A stretch of DNA of 64,000 bases. It comes from an uncultured Lachnospiraceae bacterium. Its GTDB lineage: Bacteria; Bacillota; Clostridia; Lachnospirales; Lachnospiraceae. Where the stretch lies: the NCBI GenBank assembly GCA_944383765.1, contig CALWQT010000013.1, positions 1-64,000 of the forward strand, given 5' to 3'. The translations under genes were made by a program, and so were the position numbers. The first letter of the stretch is position 1; every line of letters begins with the position of its first letter. This document shows, piece by piece, positions 42,144 through 50,043 of the stretch. The notes under the pieces were generated by a model. It was not told the origin of the DNA and did no database searches. It saw only the letters and a program-made list of their open reading frames with translations.

Positions 42144-42172
42144 TTAGTTATTACTAATTAGTCATGACTAAT
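42144..42172 (+). promoter_or_regulatory. Overlapping palindromes, candidate iron-regulator operator
   Basis: TTAGT-TATT-ACTAA (42144-42157) and the perfect 16-base palindrome ATTAGTCATGACTAAT (42157-42172) are fused end to end, giving four TTAGT/ACTAA half-sites. They cover the expected transcription start just below the -10 box, where binding would block transcription. The half-sites resemble DtxR/IdeR-type operators, and a DtxR-type gene is 3 kb away. The assignment to that regulator is inferred. Confidence 0.65.
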
Positions 42173-42196
42173 CAAAATATTACAGGAGGATTTACT

Positions 42197-42952
42197 ATGA
42201 AAAAGATAGCTGTGTATGGGAAAGGAGGAATCGGAAAATCTACTACTACTTCTAATTTATCAGCAGCATTAGCAGATATGGGATATAAAGTGATGCAGGT
42301 TGGATGTGATCCGAAAGCAGATTCCACTAAAAATCTTATGGGAGGAAAAAAGATTCCTACTGTATTGGATCAGATTCGGGAGAAAGATAATCTGGTAACC
42401 TTAGACGACATAGCATTTTCTGGATATGGCGGGGTAGTGTGTGTAGAATCGGGAGGACCTACTCCTGGAATAGGGTGCGCCGGGAGAGGAATTATTACGG
42501 CGTTTGAAAAACTGGAGGAATTAAATGCTTTTGATGTCTATCGCCCGGATATTGTATTGTATGACGTATTGGGAGATGTGGTATGCGGAGGATTTGCCAT
42601 GCCGATTCGGGGAGGATATGCGGATCATGTTTTTATTGTAACTTCCGGAGAGATGATGGCATTGTTTGCGGCGAGTAACATTGCATCTGCCATTGGAAAT
42701 TTTGGAAAACGTGGATATGCTAAGTTTTCCGGAATCATCCAGAATTCCAGGAATGTGGAGATGGAAGATGAGCTGGTGAGAAAGGCGGCAGAAGAGATGG
42801 GCAGCCAGGTGATCCATATCGTACCCAGAGATAAAACGGTACAGTTAGCAGAAAATCAGGGAAAAACGGTAATAGAGGCCTATCCTGACAGCGAGATGGC
42901 ACAGGGTTATCGCAATCTGGCAGAAAAAATCTTGGAGGTAATAAAAGAATGA
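42197..42952 (+). CDS. NifH-like nitrogenase iron protein homologue
   Basis: This is a 251-residue ATP-dependent electron-donor protein of the NifH/BchL/CfbC family. The P-loop is [19 protein letters not shown], followed by [11 protein letters not shown]. Both cysteines that bridge the [4Fe-4S] cluster between subunits are present: C94 in GIGCAGRG and C130 in [12 protein letters not shown], 36 residues apart as in NifH. The switch region is therefore intact and the protein should reduce a partner using ATP. ATG 42197 has AGGAGG seven bases upstream. It overlaps the next gene by four bases. The absence of nifB, nifE or nifN nearby argues against nitrogen fixation. It heads a seven-gene operon with an importer. 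Confidence 0.92.
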   Translation: MKKIAVYGKGGIGKSTTTSNLSAALADMGYKVMQVGCDPKADSTKNLMGGKKIPTVLDQIREKDNLVTLDDIAFSGYGGVVCVESGGPTPGIGCAGRGIITAFEKLEELNAFDVYRPDIVLYDVLGDVVCGGFAMPIRGGYADHVFIVTSGEMMALFAASNIASAIGNFGKRGYAKFSGIIQNSRNVEMEDELVRKAAEEMGSQVIHIVPRDKTVQLAENQGKTVIEAYPDSEMAQGYRNLAEKILEVIKE

Positions 42953-44205
42953 GCTGTATGTTTGAAGAAACTCTCCATTATTCATCTCCCGGTCATGGAG
43001 ACTGGGGAGTGGTGAGGATTGGAATGCTGCTTCCGGAAAGTGTTCAGTTGTTTGTATGTCCCAGCGCCTGCGGACGTCATGGTGCCATTGGTGCGATCAG
43101 ACAGGAACTGAAAGACCGGTTATTTTATCTGTATCTGAGCCAAAGCGATATTATAGACGGCTATGATGATCTGATTCCTGACGCAGTGGAAGAGGTGCTG
43201 GCAGTTCTGGAGAAACGGCCAAGAGCTTTTTATATATTTGTCAGCTGCTTGGACGATCTGATTGGAACGGATCATGAGGCGCTTCGGGAAAGACTTCATG
43301 AAAAGCATCCGGATATTTGTTTTCTGACCGGTCATATGAATCCAATTTCTTTAGGGGGAAAAACACCGCCGCCGGTATCTATTCAGAACAATCTGTACAG
43401 TGTGCTGGAACCTGAGAAAGTCAGGGATTCTTTTGTAAATGCCATAGGGAATCTGGTTCCCACAGCGGATACCAGTGAATTATACATGTTCCTGAATAGT
43501 TTAGGAATATCTGGCATTCGCCATATATCACAATACAAGAAGATGGATGAGTATCAGGAAATGGCAGGAAGCTGTGCTAACCTGATTCTGGGAGCAGCCG
43601 GAAGGCAGGCAGCTGCTCAGATGGAAAGAAAGCTGGGGATTCCCGGATTATTTATTCCCATCACTTACCTTCCTGAAGAAATAGAAGAAAATTATAATAA
43701 GATCAGAGAATTTCTTGGAAAAGAAACATCGGAAGATTTTGATTTTTCTCCTGTAAAAAGAATGGCTCAGGAAGCGATAGAATCTGCCAGAAAAGCAGTG
43801 GGGGATTTACCTGTTATCATTGATTCGACTGCGGTATCTCAGCCGTTTGGGCTGGCAAAGGCTATGATCCAGTGGGGGTTTCAGATATCCAGAGTAGAAA
43901 GCCAGGAGTGTGCGGTGTTTGACAGGGAACATTTAAAATGGCTTTCAGACTTTCATCCGGAAGTGGAAATCTGTCAGACGGAACACCACAGAGCGGTGCT
44001 GTTTGACCGGAGGATGCCGAAAAGTCTGGCACTTGGAGTGGAAGGAGCTTATCTGGCCGGCTCCGAATATGTAGTTGATCTGTTCAATGATGAAGGTAAC
44101 TTTGGATATGATGGAATTATACGATTGATGAAGAAAATAGAAGAAGCAGCAAAAAAGACTGTGAATCTGGAACAGTTGATCAACAGTTATGGATTGGTGG
44201 TGTAA
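42949..44205 (+). CDS. Nitrogenase component 1-like subunit A
   Basis: This 418-residue protein is of the nitrogenase component 1 fold (NifD/NifK/BchN/CfbD relatives). Candidate P-cluster-position cysteines are C37 and C41 in [15 protein letters not shown] and C100 in [12 protein letters not shown], which matches the SECPxGLIGDD segment of NifD. Residues for a FeMo cofactor are not recognisable, and the protein is shorter than NifD, as in nitrogenase-like reductases. Start ATG 42949 overlaps the NifH-like gene (ATGA-type). It should pair with the next gene product as a heterodimer that receives electrons from the iron protein. Substrate unknown. Confidence 0.85.
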   Translation: MSCMFEETLHYSSPGHGDWGVVRIGMLLPESVQLFVCPSACGRHGAIGAIRQELKDRLFYLYLSQSDIIDGYDDLIPDAVEEVLAVLEKRPRAFYIFVSCLDDLIGTDHEALRERLHEKHPDICFLTGHMNPISLGGKTPPPVSIQNNLYSVLEPEKVRDSFVNAIGNLVPTADTSELYMFLNSLGISGIRHISQYKKMDEYQEMAGSCANLILGAAGRQAAAQMERKLGIPGLFIPITYLPEEIEENYNKIREFLGKETSEDFDFSPVKRMAQEAIESARKAVGDLPVIIDSTAVSQPFGLAKAMIQWGFQISRVESQECAVFDREHLKWLSDFHPEVEICQTEHHRAVLFDRRMPKSLALGVEGAYLAGSEYVVDLFNDEGNFGYDGIIRLMKKIEEAAKKTVNLEQLINSYGLVV

Positions 44206-44206
44206 A

Positions 44207-45382
44207 ATGGCAAAATTATCTTTGTGGCTTCCTCCTTTTTCTCCGGATTATTCCGGAGCGGCAGCGGTGTTGTTTGATTTAAAGACTGTAACAGCCATGC
44301 ATGATGGCTCTGGCTGTACCGGTAATTATACAGGATATGATGAACCCAGATGGTATGGATCAAAATCTGGAATATACTGTTCCGGTTTAAGAGAGATTGA
44401 TGCAGTACTGGGAAATGATGAAAAACTGATTCAAAAGATGTGCTATGCAGCTGAAGATATAAAGCCGGAGCTGCTTGCTCTGATTGGAAGTCCGGTTCCT
44501 ATGGTAATCGGTTCTGACCTTTCTGGAATTGCAAAAGATCTGGAATCCAGAACGGGAATTCCTAGTATCGGATTGGATACCACAGGAACAGCTTATTATG
44601 ATAAGGGGGCATTTTGGACGGCTTGTCAGCTTCTGGATAAATTTGCGAAGCCTATGGAAGCAGAAGACAGAAGAGTAAATATATTAGGCGTTTTGCCTAT
44701 GGATTTTTATAAAGGAGAAGATCCTGCCCTTTTGAAAAAACGGCTGGAACAGGAAGGGTACCGGGTTGGGATAACCTTTGCTATGGACTATACTCTGGAA
44801 CAGCTGAAACATGTAGGAAAGGCTCAGGTTAATATAGCAGTTTCCCGATTTGGATATCTGATGGCGGTTTATATGGAGAAAAAATACGGAATTCCCTATT
44901 TGTGCGGTTTTCCTGCAGGAAAAAAGACAGAGAAAATCTGGTTGGCCGAGTTGGAGAAGGTAAGAGAAGAGAAACGGTCAGCTGTTTTCGGAATAAGAGA
45001 CAGGAAAAAAGAGTCGGCAGAAGCAGGAATTCTGATTATCGGAGAGCAGGTAATGGGAAACGCCATCCGAACAGCGCTTGGGACAGAATTTGGAATAGAA
45101 AATATAACGGTGGGATGCTTATATGGAAAAGAAGAGGAATTGTCCGGGCCGGGAGACTGTGATCTGACGGATGAAAGAATGATAAAGGAGGAGATGAACA
45201 GCGGGAATTATGTCTGCATTATTGCAGATCCTTTTTTACAGTGCCTTAAAAGAAATGATGAAATAATATTTATTCCCTGTTCTCAGTATGCCGTATCCAG
45301 CAAACTGGGAGTTGGAGATCAGGTATTGCTTTTAGGAGACAGGTTTAATCAATGGTATGAGAAAAAAAGAGGTGGAATATGA
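44207..45382 (+). CDS. Nitrogenase component 1-like subunit B
   Basis: This is a 391-residue partner of the nitrogenase component 1 fold. The N-terminus shows SPDYSGAAAVLFDLKTV, then GSGCTGNYTGYDEPRW with C37 and GIYCSGLREIDAVLGNDEKL with C58, the latter typical of NifK/NifE-like subunits (tExDaVFGGeeKL). The third expected cysteine is replaced: the segment reads LIGSPVPMVIGSDLSG, with serine 95 where others have cysteine. The cluster at the interface may therefore be a smaller one or partly ligated by subunit A. ATG 44207 lies one base after the previous stop. It overlaps the lipoprotein gene by four bases, tying the enzyme to the importer. Confidence 0.82.
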   Translation: MAKLSLWLPPFSPDYSGAAAVLFDLKTVTAMHDGSGCTGNYTGYDEPRWYGSKSGIYCSGLREIDAVLGNDEKLIQKMCYAAEDIKPELLALIGSPVPMVIGSDLSGIAKDLESRTGIPSIGLDTTGTAYYDKGAFWTACQLLDKFAKPMEAEDRRVNILGVLPMDFYKGEDPALLKKRLEQEGYRVGITFAMDYTLEQLKHVGKAQVNIAVSRFGYLMAVYMEKKYGIPYLCGFPAGKKTEKIWLAELEKVREEKRSAVFGIRDRKKESAEAGILIIGEQVMGNAIRTALGTEFGIENITVGCLYGKEEELSGPGDCDLTDERMIKEEMNSGNYVCIIADPFLQCLKRNDEIIFIPCSQYAVSSKLGVGDQVLLLGDRFNQWYEKKRGGI

Positions 45383-46548
45383 AACATTATAAAAAAATCA
45401 TAGGGATCACAACAGCGGTATGTATGTTATTATCAGCAGCAGGATGCGGAGCAAATACGGAAACGGAGGCATCGAAAGAAGAAACACAGTCCCAGGAAGT
45501 TGTTGCAGAATCTGAAACAGAAAAGACAGAGGAAACACGGATTATCGTGGATCATACGGGAAGGGAAATCGAAATTCCGGTAGAGATTAACAGAATCGTT
45601 ATCTCTTCTATCTGGCCATTGCCATCAGTATATAGTTTGTTTGAAGGTTCTGCGGAAAAACTGGTGGGAATCCATCCTTCATCCATGGCAGCGGCGGAAA
45701 ACTCTATTTTGCCGAAAGTAGTGCCGGATATTTTGAATGTCAATACGGATTTTCTTCAGGGAGATGAGATCAATATAGAAGAACTGATGAATCTGGACCC
45801 GGATGTAGTATTTTATGGCGCAGATAATACCGCTGAATATGAGAAGCTTGCTGCCAGCGGAATACCGGCAATAGGTTTTTCTACATCCAAATGGGATTAT
45901 GACTGTGTGGAAACATTTGAAAACTGGGTAACCTTGCTGGGAGAAGTGCTTCAGCAACAGGACAAGGCAGAAGGAATCGCAGAATACGGTCATCAGGTGT
46001 ATGATGAGATCCAGGTTGTATTAACGGAACAGGGAGAGGAACTGGAAAAACCCAGAGCATTGATTTTGTTTAATTACGGTTCTGGTGTTATGAAGGTTTC
46101 CGGAAGCAACTTTTTTGGTCAGTACTGGCTGGAATCTACAGGAGCGGTGAATGTGGCCTCAGAATTGACCGGAACTGCTGAAGTAAATATGGAGCAGATT
46201 TATGAGTGGAATCCGGATATTATTTATATCACCAATTTCAGTTCTGTTCAGCCGGAGGATCTGTATAACAATACTATAGAAGGAGATGACTGGAGTTCTG
46301 TAAAAGCAGTTCAGGACCAGAAAGTATATAAATTTCCTTTGGGTATGTACCGTTGGTTTCCGCCGGCATCTGATACCCCGTTGGTCTTAAAGTGGCTGGC
46401 ACAGAAAAATCAACCGGAATTGTTTGCTGATATTGATATGGAGCAGGAAGTAAAGGAGTATTATCAAAAATTCTATCAGGTAGAATTAAGCGATGAGGAA
46501 GTAGACCAGATCTTTCATCCGGCAAGGGAGGCTGCAGGAGGAAACTGA
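45379..46548 (+). CDS. FecB/BtuF-type substrate-binding lipoprotein 1
   Basis: This is a 389-residue extracellular binding protein of the iron-siderophore/cobalamin ABC importers. A signal peptide ends in lipobox LLSAAGCG, so cysteine 23 is lipid-anchored. The mature part opens with an acidic linker, then RIIVDHTGREIEIP and NRIVISSIWPLPSVYSL, the usual clamshell start for class III binding proteins. The C-terminal half holds IIYITNFSS and MYRWFPPASDTPLVLKWLAQ. Its start overlaps the nitrogenase-like subunit B stop. A clear paralogue sits after the ATPase gene (48368-49528), so the importer may use two receptors. Ligand unknown; metal chelate, haem or tetrapyrrole are candidates. Confidence 0.88.
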   Translation: MKHYKKIIGITTAVCMLLSAAGCGANTETEASKEETQSQEVVAESETEKTEETRIIVDHTGREIEIPVEINRIVISSIWPLPSVYSLFEGSAEKLVGIHPSSMAAAENSILPKVVPDILNVNTDFLQGDEINIEELMNLDPDVVFYGADNTAEYEKLAASGIPAIGFSTSKWDYDCVETFENWVTLLGEVLQQQDKAEGIAEYGHQVYDEIQVVLTEQGEELEKPRALILFNYGSGVMKVSGSNFFGQYWLESTGAVNVASELTGTAEVNMEQIYEWNPDIIYITNFSSVQPEDLYNNTIEGDDWSSVKAVQDQKVYKFPLGMYRWFPPASDTPLVLKWLAQKNQPELFADIDMEQEVKEYYQKFYQVELSDEEVDQIFHPAREAAGGN

Positions 46549-47564
46549 TGACAGGAATTGGAAAAAAGAATGGCAGATGGCTTAATCTTATACTATTTAT
46601 TCTTCCCCTTCTGGTTTCGGTAGTGTGTATCGGAATAGGACGTTATCATCTGTCTCCCATAGAGTCATTGAATGTATTAGTATCGGCGTTTATGGGAGAG
46701 GAGGTGGAAGCCACAGCCAGATCAGTGGTTCTGAATGTGCGGCTTCCCAGAATTCTTCTGGCACTGGCAGTTGGAGCCGGATTAGCAGTATCCGGCGCAT
46801 CGTTTCAGTCTTTATTTTCCAATCCTCTTGCCACTCCGGATACCTTAGGAGTGGCAACAGGAGCCTCCTTCGGAGCGGTTATGGCACTGCTGTTAACCAA
46901 TGATCTATTGGTTGTGCAGATTTGTGCATTGGCAATGGGCCTAATAGCTTTGTTGGTTACCTGTTCCATCAGCAAATTAAGAGGAAAAAGCAGTATCATT
47001 ATGGTAGTACTTGCAGGAATGGTAGTTTCATCCCTGTTCCAAGCATTGGTATCATTAATGAAATATGTAGCTGACCCGGAGGAAGACCTGCCGACGATTA
47101 CATACTGGCTTATGGGAAGCATGTCTAAGGCTACTTTGAAGGGGCTGATAGCAGGAATTCCTTTGATTGCAGCAGGAATTTTTGTGCTGTTTCTTCTGAG
47201 ATGGAGGCTTAATATTCTGTCCTTACATGAAGATGAGGCAAAGTCTCTGGGAATTCCTGTGAGAAGACTGAGAATGATGGTAATGGTTGCAGCTACTTTG
47301 GTAACGGCCTCTTCGGTATCCATGTGTGGTCAGGTTGGATGGGTAGGGCTGCTCATTCCACATGGAGCCCGCATGTTGTATGGAAGTGATAACAGAAAAA
47401 TAATTCCTGCCAGTATTTGCCTTGGTTCAGCTTTTATGGTAGTGATCGATACAGCGGCAAGGGCGGCAACAGCAGCTGAAATTCCGGTATCCATTTTAAC
47501 GGCAATTATCGGAGCTCCTTTTTTTATCATTCTTCTGAGAAAAACGGGAGGGGCGAAGTTATGA
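46548..47564 (+). CDS. FecCD-type ABC transporter permease
   Basis: This is a 338-residue permease of the BtuC/FecCD family with about 10 transmembrane helices. Diagnostic segments are VRLPRILLALAVGAGLAVSG, LFSNPLATPDTLGVATGASF, and the ATPase contact region CGQVGWVGLLIPHGARML, where most relatives have GFVGLIVPH. It imports whatever the two lipoproteins bind. The start overlaps the lipoprotein stop by one base. It is only one gene, so the permease must be a homodimer. In the same operon as the nitrogenase-like genes. Confidence 0.92.
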   Translation: MTGIGKKNGRWLNLILFILPLLVSVVCIGIGRYHLSPIESLNVLVSAFMGEEVEATARSVVLNVRLPRILLALAVGAGLAVSGASFQSLFSNPLATPDTLGVATGASFGAVMALLLTNDLLVVQICALAMGLIALLVTCSISKLRGKSSIIMVVLAGMVVSSLFQALVSLMKYVADPEEDLPTITYWLMGSMSKATLKGLIAGIPLIAAGIFVLFLLRWRLNILSLHEDEAKSLGIPVRRLRMMVMVAATLVTASSVSMCGQVGWVGLLIPHGARMLYGSDNRKIIPASICLGSAFMVVIDTAARAATAAEIPVSILTAIIGAPFFIILLRKTGGAKL

Positions 47565-48346
47565 AATTTGAAGTGAAATCAGGGAAATTTGGTTATGGAA
47601 AGGAACCGGTTATTCAGGATATTTCTTTTGATGTGGAAGATGGACAGGTACTGGCCATTCTGGGATCGAATGGTGTAGGGAAGACTACACTATTAAAATG
47701 TATGATGGGATTGTTGAATTGGCATGAAGGTCATACGGAGATAGATGGAATTCCCATGAGAGAGATGTCCAGCCGGGAAATATGGAAAAAAATTGCTTAT
47801 GTGCCCCAGTCAAAGGGAACGGCTCTTTCTTATCGAGCGTTGGATATGGTACTTATGGGATGCTCGGCCAGTCTGGGACTTTTTGAGCAGCCTACTGAGC
47901 AGGAGATAGAGACAGCTAGAAAAGCGATGGAGGAGGTAGGGATTCTTCATCTGCAGGAAAAGCAGTGCAGCAGGATGAGCGGAGGCGAACTTCAGATGGT
48001 ATTGATTGCCAGAGCTTTGGCATCAAAGCCTAAACTGCTGGTATTGGATGAACCGGAGTCAAATCTTGATTTTAAGAATCAGCTGATGATTTTGGAAACA
48101 GTGACAAGACTGGCCAGGAAGCAGGGGATTGCTTCAATCGTAAATACGCATTATCCGGCGCATGCTTTGAAAATAGCAGACAAGGCATTGATTTTATACC
48201 GAGACAGAAATCATTCTTATGGTCCTGCGGAAAAGACCATTACAGAGGGCAATATGGCCCGGGCGTTTTCTGTAGATGTAAAAATCGGGGATTTTTATTA
48301 TGATGACCAGTGCTATAAAAGCGTTATACCAATCAGGGCATTTTAA
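47561..48346 (+). CDS. FecE/BtuD-type ABC transporter ATPase
   Basis: This is the 261-residue ATP-binding subunit of the importer. Walker A is LGSNGVGKTTLLKCMMG, the Q-loop is in AYVPQSKGTALSYRAL, the signature is RMSGGELQMVLIARAL, Walker B is LLVLDEPESNLDFKNQ, and the switch histidine is in NTHYPAHALK. The position of P-E-S after the Walker B glutamate is slightly unusual, since T-S or T-N is common. ATG 47561 overlaps the permease stop. It completes a BtuCDF-like importer. Confidence 0.94.
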   Translation: MKFEVKSGKFGYGKEPVIQDISFDVEDGQVLAILGSNGVGKTTLLKCMMGLLNWHEGHTEIDGIPMREMSSREIWKKIAYVPQSKGTALSYRALDMVLMGCSASLGLFEQPTEQEIETARKAMEEVGILHLQEKQCSRMSGGELQMVLIARALASKPKLLVLDEPESNLDFKNQLMILETVTRLARKQGIASIVNTHYPAHALKIADKALILYRDRNHSYGPAEKTITEGNMARAFSVDVKIGDFYYDDQCYKSVIPIRAF

Positions 48347-48367
48347 AGGACAGGAAGGAAACAGATT

Positions 48368-49528
48368 ATGAAAAGCAACAGGATAAAAATGACAGCTCTT
48401 ATTTTAGCAGTTGCTACTGCAATTGCAGGGTGTGGAGGAACGGCAGCATCTACAACTACAGAACTGGAAAGTTCTGAACAGTCGGAAAAGACCGTTACTG
48501 CGGTGGAAGAAACAACCAGAGTCATTGTGGATCAGGTGGGAAATGAAGTGGAGCTTCCACAGGAGATTAACCGGATTGTAATTGCGTCCGCTTGGCCTTT
48601 GGCATCGGTATACTGTTTGTTTGACGGTTCCGTGGAGAAGCTGGTTGGTGTGGATCCAGCTATTATCAGCGCTGCAGAAAATTCCCTTCTGGTAAAGGTA
48701 GCACCAGAAATTGTAAATGTAAGCAGCAGTTTCAGCCAGAATGGTGTTATTAATGCGGAAGAATTGTTAAAATTAGACCCGGATGTAGTTTTCTATGCAA
48801 CTGGAGTTCCGGAAGATTATGAAATCTGTCAGCAGGCAGGCATACCGGCAGTGGGATTCAGCCTGAGTGTAAAAGATTTTAATGCAGTGGAAACCATAAA
48901 CAGTTGGGTTGAACTTCTGGGGGAAGTATTAAACGAAGATCTTGGAAATGAAGAGTTTATACAGTATGGCCAGGAGATGGAAACACTTGTGGCAGGTCGT
49001 CTTAAAGAGATATCGGAGGAAGATAAGCCTACTAATATTTTTATCCATGGATATGATGCTTCTACTGTAAATGTGCCGGGAACAAAGTCTTGGGGAGATT
49101 ACTGGATTACAGCATCTGGAGGAATCAATGCTGGAGCTCAGGCTGGCTCGGGAACACCTACCGTCGGGGCGGAACAGATTTATGAATGGAATCCCGATCG
49201 GATTTTTATTGATAATTTTAATGATGCGCTTCCGGAAGATATTTATGAAAATACACTGGCTAATTTTGACTGGTCAACAGTAAACGCAGTAAAAGAGAAG
49301 CAGGTGATCAAAACTCCATTGGGAATGTACCGTTGGTATGTGACTTGTTCAGATTCCGCTTTAATGCTCCTCTGGATGGCAAAGCAGAATCATCCGGATC
49401 TGTTTGAGGATATTGATATGAATCAGACTGTAAAGGATTTTTATGAAAAATTTTATCAGGTTTCTCTCACGGATGAGGAAGTAGAATATATCTTTACTCC
49501 TAAAAGGGAAGCTGCAGGTGGTATCTGA
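48368..49528 (+). CDS. FecB/BtuF-type substrate-binding lipoprotein 2
   Basis: This is a 386-residue lipoprotein closely related to the one at 45379-46548. The signal peptide ends in lipobox TAIAGCGG. The mature protein shares RVIVDQVGNEVELP, NRIVIASAWPLASVYCLFDG, the closing GMYRWYVTCSDSALMLLWMA and a nearly identical C-terminal YEKFYQVSLTDEEVEYIF. The two copies flank the permease and ATPase genes, so this looks like duplication followed by divergence of ligand preference. It begins 21 bases after the ATPase stop. It is the last gene of the operon; no clear terminator follows before the csoR promoter. Confidence 0.88.
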   Translation: MKSNRIKMTALILAVATAIAGCGGTAASTTTELESSEQSEKTVTAVEETTRVIVDQVGNEVELPQEINRIVIASAWPLASVYCLFDGSVEKLVGVDPAIISAAENSLLVKVAPEIVNVSSSFSQNGVINAEELLKLDPDVVFYATGVPEDYEICQQAGIPAVGFSLSVKDFNAVETINSWVELLGEVLNEDLGNEEFIQYGQEMETLVAGRLKEISEEDKPTNIFIHGYDASTVNVPGTKSWGDYWITASGGINAGAQAGSGTPTVGAEQIYEWNPDRIFIDNFNDALPEDIYENTLANFDWSTVNAVKEKQVIKTPLGMYRWYVTCSDSALMLLWMAKQNHPDLFEDIDMNQTVKDFYEKFYQVSLTDEEVEYIFTPKREAAGGI

Positions 49529-49587
49529 TCGCTTACTATACGGAAAGATATACGCGCACATTTATATAATCTATTATTCCTCATTCC

Positions 49588-49638
49588 TTGACTTTGACAG
49601 CCGGAATCACTATAATATGCACATACCCCTAATGGTAT
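49588..49638 (+). promoter_or_regulatory. csoR promoter and CsoR operator
   Basis: TTGACT (49588-49593), 17 bases and TATAAT (49611-49616) form a strong promoter. Directly downstream, ATACCCCTAATGGTAT (49623-49638) is a CsoR-type operator, consistent with autorepression. Confidence 0.85.
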
Positions 49639-49650
49639 AGGAGGTGCGAT

Positions 49651-49926
49651 ATGAGACAGTGCATGGATTCTGAAAATCTCCACAGGAGATTAAAAAAAAT
49701 CATTGGCCAGGTGCAGGCGATTGACCGTATGATCGATGAGGATGTTCCCTGCGAGGATATTCTTGCCCAGTTAAATGCAGCGAAATCCGCTCTTCATGGC
49801 TGCGGGAAAGTGGTGCTGGAAGGTCATATTAAACACTGTGTCCGTGATGGGATCGAACATGGAGATGCAGACAAGACCATAGAAAATTTTACGAAAGCAG
49901 TGGAGCGATTTTCGAATATGGGATAA
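49651..49926 (+). CDS. csoR: CsoR-family copper-sensing repressor
   Basis: This is a 91-residue helical repressor that releases DNA on binding Cu(I). The ligand set is visible as the cysteine in VPCEDILAQL, and the histidine and cysteine in LEGHIKHCVRDG (C-H-C pattern of true copper sensors). N-terminal RRLKKIIGQVQAIDRM is typical. GGAGGTG precedes ATG 49651. Its own promoter and that of the following P-type ATPase both carry its operator, forming a classic copper-efflux switch. A short terminator separates it from the ATPase gene. Confidence 0.93.
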   Translation: MRQCMDSENLHRRLKKIIGQVQAIDRMIDEDVPCEDILAQLNAAKSALHGCGKVVLEGHIKHCVRDGIEHGDADKTIENFTKAVERFSNMG

Positions 49927-49932
49927 TGGGAG

Positions 49933-49962
49933 AAAAGGCAGTCGGAGCAGGCTGCCTTTTTT
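49933..49962 (+). terminator. Terminator between csoR and copA
   Basis: AAAAGGCAG (49933-49941) pairs with CTGCCTTTT (49952-49960) around a 10-base loop and T residues follow. copA therefore depends on its own promoter. Confidence 0.85.
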
Positions 49963-49970
49963 ATACGTCC

Positions 49971-50026
49971 TTGACAACCTATACCCCTATTGGTATAATA
50001 AAAGAACAATATACCTATAGGGGTAT
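49971..50026 (+). promoter_or_regulatory. copA promoter with two CsoR operators
   Basis: TTGACA (49971-49976), 17 bases and TATAAT (49994-49999) are a perfect consensus promoter. TATACCCCTATTGGTATA (49980-49997) fills the spacer. A second operator ATACCTATAGGGGTAT (50011-50026) follows the -10 box. Tight copper-dependent control is expected. Confidence 0.9.
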
Positions 50027-50043
50027 CGAAGGAGGAGAAAAAG

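Noticed and set aside
42197..45382. A nitrogen-fixation (nif) operon
   Set aside because: The component 1-like subunits are short, lack recognisable FeMo-cofactor ligands, and no nifB, nifE or nifN genes are present. The locus is nitrogenase-like only.
49529..49587. Terminator for the NifH-like operon
   Set aside because: No stable stem with a T run is visible in the stretch after the second lipoprotein gene.
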